Below are positions 53,801 to 62,800 of a stretch of DNA of 64,000 bases, piece by piece. Position 1 is the first letter of the stretch. The number at the start of each line of letters is the position of its first letter. Source of the stretch: Loripinus fragilis (taxonomy: Eukaryota; Mollusca; Bivalvia; Lucinida; Lucinidae). The position numbers and the translations under genes were made by a program. The notes beneath the pieces were generated by a model. That model made no database searches. It was not told the origin of the DNA and saw nothing but the letters and a program-made list of their open reading frames with translations. The stretch spans positions 98,634,845 through 98,698,844 of the forward strand of contig OZ026514.1 of NCBI GenBank assembly GCA_964019695.1, read 5' to 3'.

Positions 53801-56800
53801 CCCTTTAGAACGCTAAATTTGGGGTCCATATTGGACCTTTTATAAGCAAATCATGTTAGGCCCCCCAAAAAATCTGAATTGTTTCTCAAGCCAATATTTT
53901 GAAAAACAGATGTGGCAGGGTGGGTTTTTATTATATGTTTGTTGATTTCATTATAGCTTTGCTATGATGCACCAACTAATCTGGATCATCTCTTTTTGTC
54001 AAAGCACCAGTTTGGGGGTTTCCATATAAATTTTAGATAGGTCTAATTCTGCTGATTTTTTTCAAAATTAGCTTTTTTGAAAAATTCTTTGGGGAATATT
54101 AATTTTGTTCATACTATATTCATACAACTACCAACTAAGCAAAAGCATAGTTCATGAAATTAAATTTGGTGGTATAGCTGTCATGGATACCAGTAGTGAC
54201 AGGTATTTTAATACTGATAGGCAGCAGGTTGAGATGTTTTAAAGAGGCAAAGCTAATGGACATGATTCTTGATAAATGTATATTTCAAAACAGGTTTCCT
54301 TAATTTCAGCAACATATGTTGAACATTGTCTATGAGGCAATTCCAATGTGCACCTACAACATATGTCCATTCAATAAATTTTTCACCAAAAAGGATTTCT
54401 TCACAGTCTCAACTACATTTTTATGTTTCAGTGTAATGAGCATGTAGAAATGAACAAGTTTTGTATTTGGCCGGCACCTGCATGCAAACAATAAAAGTGC
54501 AGACCAGACTGCACACCTGTGCATTCTGATCAGTACCATTTTTAAAAGCTCTCTGGAAAGTTAAATATCTAAACTTATTTCATGTACAATTTCAATATTC
54601 TAGCTAGTCTCTGTAGCTTAGCAGATGGATTTGAGCCTTAAATTGTCACAAAACCGAAGACAGATTTTCTTGCGATGAGAACCAAATTATAGAGCATATC
54701 TGGGCTTCGTCGCGAGAAAACCTGTCTTCAGGGTTTCCGAAAAATCAAGTTTCAAACCAGTCTCCTTAGCTACAGAGACTAGATAGAAAATCGAAATTTT
54801 ACCTGTAAAAAGACTACGTATAATACTTTCCAAAAAGCAAATAACAAAGACGCTGATCAGACTGCGCAGGCTGGTCTGCGCCTGTGTTGTTTGTAAACCT
54901 CCGAAGACAGGTTTTCTCTCGTCGAGGCCCATCTGATTTGACCCAAGAAATGCCATGTCCTTTTAGCTTAAAATTTAGGCGATATGTATCTCTGCAGTTT
55001 TTTACCTGGAGTTTCTCCAAATAATGACCTTTTTAGAGAAAACTACTCCTGAAGGTCAACTCTGTAATTCTAAAAGAAGCACTCAAGCTACACTATGTCT
55101 AAAACACACACACACAACAAAATGAGTTATCTTACAAAATTATGACAATTTACGACAAAAAATAAAAATGACAAAGTTCTCTTTCAAAACTTGCTGTCGC
55201 TTAAGTATCACCTTTTGTATACAGGAAACTGCACAAAATGGAGCATGAAAAGCAGGGGACAAAAATTCCACTTGTCCGCTTTAATTGCTAATTACGAGTG
55301 AAAACTAGAAAGGATGAGTAATTCTTCCCAAAGCACTCGTCCTACAGGATGAGTACTTTGGAAAAAATTACCACTCCTCCGCTCGTAATTATGAGTGAAA
55401 TCTAGAATTGACAGTAATACTTCCCAAAGCACTCCTCCTGTAGGACGAGTGCTTTGGGAAATATCATTGAAGTCATATACTCCCTTATGTTCTTTATTGC
55501 ATATGCTTTTAAAGGAAAAGTACATGTGTTTGCAGGACAAGTGAAATATATTTTACTCCAAATCAGACTCGTATGTACACAATATGTTGCACCCCGTGAT
55601 TGGTGCTCTGAAATACTATAAACTCTCTTCTATACTTGACTGTCATAATGATGTAGGATAAAACATTTGAGGGACTGTAGGTTATATACATGTCTCATAG
55701 CCTGGGCTTTCTGGTACCGCTGCTGGTAGATAATTGCTGCCAAACGCTAAAATAGTTATGGATATATGCGACATGAGAATAAGGCACAGGTCCAAATATT
55801 TTGAGTATAAAGGGCCTGTATTGTTTTTGTATCCATTAGTACAGTAAAACCTGTCTTAAGCAGCCACTCAAAAAAAGACTAAAAATTGTTTTTCAAGATG
55901 GATATACGCTTGATGCAGGTCAAAAGTAATGCTGCATTACTTTTGACCTACATATAGCAATCACATGGATTTAAGACTTGTGTTTTGTCTATATTTGAGT
56001 GGCCGCTTGAGACAGGTTTCACTGTATAAACATATATACATACTGTAAACCACATAATAATCGCGACATCAAAATTTAGTGATTTTAAAAATCTGACATA
56101 TTGGCGTATTTCAATTTGGCGGTTTCTCAATTAAATGCCCTTTGAAGTTATTTTCTTTTCTTTTAGGAGCTACTTTTAAAGGAAAAGATATGCTCCCTAT
56201 GGGAAGCATATTCTTTCCTTTAACAGTAGCCCCTTTTAACCCTTTACACCATATGCTATATTTAGAACATTGCTTCATTTTCTATAAATAATAAAATTTT
56301 CAAATATTTTCCAAAGACTATGTTTTACATTTCAATAGTTTTGAAAATATTTTGGAAAATGGAACATTTGCTTCTCAGGAGCAAATGTAACATTTTCACA
56401 ATATTTTAAAAAATCTTACCTTTCAAAGGCGTCCAAAGGCGCTTGTGTGGAGTAAAGGGTTAAGAAATTGTTTCCACTATGTTAAAACATACTCTACCAC
56501 TCCAAAGTAGTATTTTGACATATGGATACCAACATACTAATGGTGCATGTGCGTGTCTATCTTTTGCTTATTGTATATTTGAAACTGTATTTCGCTGTCT
56601 CATATTTTGGCGATTTTTGTTTTTACCGCCCAATAGCGCCAAATAAAAATATCCACCCAATATAAATATAAGTGTTTTACAGTAATATACAATGTGGCTC
56701 TGAGAATTTGGTACTTATTGCTTTTTGTTTGATTTGGTTCTTTACGTCCCAGTCAACAATTTTTCAATTATGTTAGGACGGGTCTTCCTGGGTTGAACCA

Positions 56801-59800
56801 GTACTAAGCGAGGATTAATGTGTCTTGCTCAAGGACACAACACAGTGACGCCGGTAAGGCTTGAACCCGCAACCCAGTAAAGTAGTTCTTTATACATACA
56901 TGCTCAGCTATCTAGTGGGTATTTGCATTTATTACAGGCATTTGAGAATACAGTAAAACCTGGTTAAAATGGCCACTCAAAAATAGACAAAACAAAGAAC
57001 TCAATGACAAATGGTAGCTTAATGAATGTCGAAAGTATTGCAGAATGTTCCCCTTGGAGCATTCTGCAATACTTTTGACTTGCATTAATCGATAATTGGT
57101 TTTGAAACCAATTTTTGGTCTTTTTGAGAGAGGCCGTTTTACACAAGTTTTAATGTATGCCATAAGTACTAAAATCTTGTGTCTGACATATATGATAACC
57201 AATTTATATGAAAGTTTAAATGGAAAATCAAATGAAACCAATTCTTTGTGAAAAGTGGTATGAATCAACTGAAACAAAACTGTGAAAAACGTGACTAAAA
57301 CAAACAAAACAACAAAAGTTAAAATCAAAACTAAATTGTGAATAAAATAAAACTATGTAAATGGTGATGTGAAAAGAACAAACTGATCAGCCCATTAGAT
57401 TATGGTTTTTAAAGCAGTGAAGGCTCTTGTGTGACTGTGCAAATGTGCTGGTTTGCTTATGGCCAGAATATTTTTATAAGTTGATTCACGGGATTTTTTT
57501 TCAGATTTAGGGTCGGGGGGACGTAAAAAAAAGCAAAAAAGCTCCAAAAATGACCAGTTGTCTGGTCATTTTTGAACTTTTTTTTTAATATCTACAGAAA
57601 AACAGTAAAAATAGTAAGGTAAACCAACAGTCTGTATCAAATCTTTAAATATTTCATCATTATCCTAAAAATCTTGATAGGACAATCACTTAAACAGTGT
57701 CACTCTCAAAAATACACAGACACACCTAAAAAATATATTATTTTTTTCAACGCAACAAATAAAATATTTAGAGTCTGCAGATAAAATAAAAATCTAATTT
57801 TAGAAATTAAATTTTCTTTTTTTTCTACTTTCCGGAAAATTACAGTAGGAGGGTTTGAAAATCAACTAATAAAAAAATTCTGGCCTAAGCATTTGCAGCT
57901 TGCCACTGCTGAAAGTACCAAAATCTCACATGCTGGTAAAATTAAAACAAAGCTGTGTAAATGGTGATGTAAACTGGATAAACAACATTATAAAAACCCT
58001 AATAAATCTAAAGTTGAAATGTCAGCATGGAATTACAGCAGAATATATCCCCCTAATACAGTGCAGCCCCTTAATAATGCTATGTTTGGGGTCTATAGGA
58101 TTATGAACCATGTAAAAACTGTTATAAGTGAATCATATTATAAACTTTGAGGGACAATTTTCCAAAGGAATTATAGGAAAATGACCATTTAATAGTCATT
58201 TTTCCTATTATTCCTTTGTTGGTCATTTTTCCTATTATTCCTTTGTAAAATTTCATGATAAAAAAAAAAATTAGGCACTATAACAGGACCATGTTTTAGC
58301 CAATGCTTGTCATAAAAAGGTGTGATATAAAGGGACTGCCCTATATACCCATAACTAAACAGTAGTTTCACTTACTTTCTGATAAAGGGCTTAGGCAAAC
58401 AGTGCAAACCTATTTTGATCATGGTCTACACTGTTTGCCAAGCTAAAATCATTAAAAATCAGACAAACTAAATTTAAAAAAAAAAAAAAAAAAACAGTTT
58501 GAGAAAAAAACTAGTCCATGCTGAAATTTCTTGAATTATGATTAATTTTTGGGTTATAACATCCTAATATAATCTGACCTGACCAAAGCAAAGACAAACA
58601 GATGGAGAAATTGACTGTAAAATATACTTTGACAGATAACCCATAAGGCAATTCAATATGCGAATGCCTTAATCTCGCACAAAAATTATTAACTAAAATT
58701 GTTTTCAGAAAAAAAAAACGCTGTCCCCCACCAAAAATGCTTAAATATGACCTATTTCTATTTGCTGTGATCTTGAAAATTAGGCCAAGGCCATCCAAAC
58801 CTAATCAAGTCTTCATCATGCCATAATATTGTTTTCATTCAAATTTGGTTCCAATCCACCCACTATATAGTTCATGAGATATATATTGCTAACAAGAAAG
58901 CCTCATGGTGATGCCAAACCAACCGGATCCACAAGAAAAACAATATGAGCCGCGACATGAGATTTTCAACAGTGTGGCAGTTTGACATGAATAGACTCGG
59001 ACGAGCCTGTGCAGCCTCCTTTTAAGCTTAGAAACTCCGCATGCTGTTAACAGTCATAGACTAGAATTGGTTTTCTACAAAAAATCAGACAGATGTCTCC
59101 CCCTTTTAGGAATAAAAAAAATCACAAAATTGCATTTTGTTATGCTGAATAGCTTAAACAGTGCTTACAGAGGGGACAAAAAAAAATGCATTTAGATACA
59201 TTACAAGGGGAATAATTTAAAAAAATAAACATGCAAGAAATCTCATGTAGCAGCTCATATGCCCCCCCCCCCCCCCCCCCCTCTATCCAGTTGGTTTGGT
59301 TATATATGATTTCATTTGTTACCATGGGCTCATGTACCAAATAGAAAACAGTGTGGATCCTGATCAGCTGGCTTCTATAGAAGCCAGCTGATCAGAATCT
59401 GCACTGTTTTCTAATGATATATCCAGGCTCTACAGGATGGGGAGGGAGTTAAGACCATTTTCATGTAATTCAGAGCTCTGTTAAAGAATTAAACAAATCA
59501 AAAACATTTCTGGCATTAACCCTTAAAGCGCCACCTAAAATTTGCAGCAAACAACATAAAAAATTTTGCCGCTTTTTCAAAAATAACAAATAAGGCATAT
59601 TTCATGAGAATTGTCAGCTGGCAGACGATTCTCATGTAATATCATACCTTATTTTTGTCGAAAATTGGGAAAGATGTCTCAAAATTTGTCCTCTGCTGCA
59701 GTCGTGATTGGCGCTTTAAGGGTTAAAATTTTCAGACACTAAGATTTGGGGCTCATTACCAATCAAATATCCATACTTTGGTCAGGTACTTACATGAATA

Positions 59801-62800
59801 CTATAAATATGGACCCTTTTGAGCAAAGCATTGTTACCGTGAAAAAATCAAATTTCAAACCATTTGAACATGATATAAGCTCCATATTTTTCCTTCAAAA
59901 CCATCAAGACCCAGTTGTTAATAATTGAAAATTACTTCTAGTAGGCTAATGTGACATGAAAATTTACATGTATATCATAAAATATGGTAAATATTTAGCA
60001 AATTTTTGGCAAATGTGTTTCACCTGCAAAAGCAAGTCTTTTTTTAGCAAAAAAAATCACTTCCTAATGTGTAGTGTATCCATCAGTCATAATGCCATTT
60101 AGCTAATGATGCTTTAAACAACTGGGCCCCAAATTTTTACATGAACATCCAAAATGCATGTTATGGTTTTGTGCAGAAATTACAATGCTTTGAACAAAAT
60201 TAGCCACAGTAAAACCTGTCTTAAGCGGCCACTCAAAAATATACAAAACAAAGGTCTTTAGGTCTTAATGGAGTATGATAGCTTAATGAAGGTGGAAAGT
60301 ATTGGAGAATGCTCCCCTTGGAGCATTCTGCAATACTTTTGACCTGCATTAAGCAATAATTGGTATTGAAAACCAATTTTTTGTGTTCTTTGAGTGGTCG
60401 CTTATGACAGGTTCTACTGTATTTGCTCATAGTTCTAGATAAGATATTATTTTCATCTTAACAATGACGATATGTTTATTATAACTGCCTTACAAAAACA
60501 TAAGGCCACCCACCCCCCAAATAGCTGTGCATAGGGTTTCCCAACCCAACCATAAATCATGTCCCTTACCCTCAATCAAGAAATAAAGAATCTGTTTGGT
60601 TTGATTTTGGTAGTTTTAGACCGTCGCAAGTGAACTAAACAAATATTTGCGTGTTTGAACATGTCAAAGGACATTGGACTATATATTCACTCCTTAAATC
60701 TGAATGACATGGACCCATATCTTAAAAGAAATAAAATCCCTACCTACCCTTCATACTGCATTTCGGACTGACCCCCTAAAATAGAACTATTTTTGGGCCT
60801 AAGTATCTCATAACATGGTCCAGAAAAAATCCATACCGACCCCACATACAGCATTTCAGACTAAAACCCTAAAATACAACTATTTTGGGCCTAAGCATCT
60901 CATAGATGCTTTTAATGAGTATCCATAACCTATTTTAGTAATTCAGTTAATAATCTTATCTAGTACTATGATGTGTTGTATTCCAAGTAATAAAATAGTT
61001 GACACTTGTTAACTCAAAAACCGTAGGACAAGTTGGAAAATGGAGCATTTGCTCTTTTGGAGCAAATGCTCCATTTTCCATAATATTTTCAAAAGTATTC
61101 AAAACTTAGCTTAAATTTTTCTTGATTTTTTTCAATGTTGTCTAAAAATAGAAAACGATCTAAAAATAGCTTATGGAGTAAAGGGTTAAGTGAACAAGTT
61201 ATTATATTAGCACAGACTAGATTAGATAAAACATACGAGTAATGAAAAATTATCACTTTATGCAGGTCAAAAGTATTGCAGAATGCTCCCCTTGCAGAAT
61301 GCTCAAGGGGAGCATTCTGCAATACTTTCAACCTTCATTAAGCTACCATTTGTCATTATGATCTTTGTTTTGCCTATTTTTGAGTGGCCCCTTAAAATGA
61401 TTTTTTTTATATAAACCAGTGTGATTGCAATCACCTCATATGTGGTGTCAGGCCCCTAGATAAGGGTATGTGACGGAAAAATTATTTTTCTTATGTCTCA
61501 ACCAAAACATATGTTGTGGGTAGTCAAAAGAACTGTCTCACTGGTCGCACTGAGACAGTTCTTTTGAGAACCCAAAACACATGTTGAAACTGATGGATAA
61601 GAAAATAATCACAATTTTACTCTGAAAAAAATTGCTTGACTGGCCCCATGCAGTGTGTAAGAGGTACTTCCAGATTTCAGGATTTGAGTTAACAAGAGTC
61701 TACTGCAAAGTGAAAACATCTCCATTAGAAAAACAACTGTAAAATGATTAAATCAATCCTGTGTGCTCGGTTAGTCTCCAGTGCTGATGGTCTCACCTCT
61801 CGGCCTTTATTTTGACTCTTCCTCCAGCGCTCATACTAGTAACAATCGAACATGGCATATCAACGTATGAAAATGACAATTTTTAAAAAAAATCTCAAGG
61901 TCTTCGTAAAAATAATTACATAACCGATCTTCATCTTCCAATAAGGTGAACTGTCTCAGTATCAGTATGTTACAATCATTTTTGAAAGAAAAACTGGCTA
62001 CACATTTATAAGCGTGATAAATACAACATCTAAGAGACTTAAAGCAAGATACTTCTTTATTTGTCGGTATTTTAGTTTTTATGAGCAGTTTAAATTTCAT
62101 GCTCAGTTGAGTTGAGCATTAAAAAAGTTAATATAACCTCTGGAGCAGGTCATAGTGGGTGTTATAAACAAATACTATCACTCCTGCAGAGAAAAACACT
62201 TTAAAATTAATGTATCTTGCTGACGGATGGACAGACATTAAAGTAACTGGAGCATAAAAAGTTGGTCATAGTCAGAGAGGGTGCTCGAAGAGAATGTCAA
62301 GGAAAATAATTACACAAGGCTTAACAGTCACAGCCATCACTTCGGCAGAGAAGCACATTTTAATATCAACTGTTGATGGATGATGGACAGGCATCAAAGT
62401 TGCTAGAGTGTGAAAAGTATGTCAAGGTCATGGGGTCACAATGGAACACCCAAGATTTATTTGTATCAAATTCGCTGGAAGATTCCTTAGTATTAAAAAG
62501 TTTAAAATTGTAACACTGAAGTTGTAAGAAACAAACCTTTTCCTCCTCTTCCTCTGTTACATTATACGCTGACACGAGATGTTCCAAGAGGTGACGGGTT
62601 GCCGTGACAACTAGTCGACGTAACATTTCCAAGATAAGGTAATCAATGGAGCGCAGAAAGGAGGCCAGGCGTCCAAGGATTTTTCTCCACTCTGCTATCT
62701 CTGCATAGGATGGCCGGTCACCTGGGAAGAGACAAAAATACATGCTTCAAGAACCAATGTTCTGCAAAATAAAAATGTCTTTTTTGTATTGTTAACTCTT

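Larger units (their letters stand above)
59727..61796 (-). other. Intron 2, distal part
   Basis: Contains MITE A copies (60206, 61255), a truncated TTAA MITE D (about 61034-61185) and a hairpin at 61499. 60430-61020 shows only a short duplicated phrase (CCTAAAATA.AACTATTTT.GGCCTAAG); no gene. Confidence 0.55.

Noticed and set aside
56912..57328. 138-codon minus-strand frame
   Set aside because: Most of it is MITE family A sequence, which yields similar frames wherever the element lies (for example 60233 and 51282).
61832..61834. ATG at 61834 as the definite start of the protein
   Set aside because: Exons 1 and 2 join exon 3 in perfect phase, so a start here can only be an alternative; reported with low confidence.
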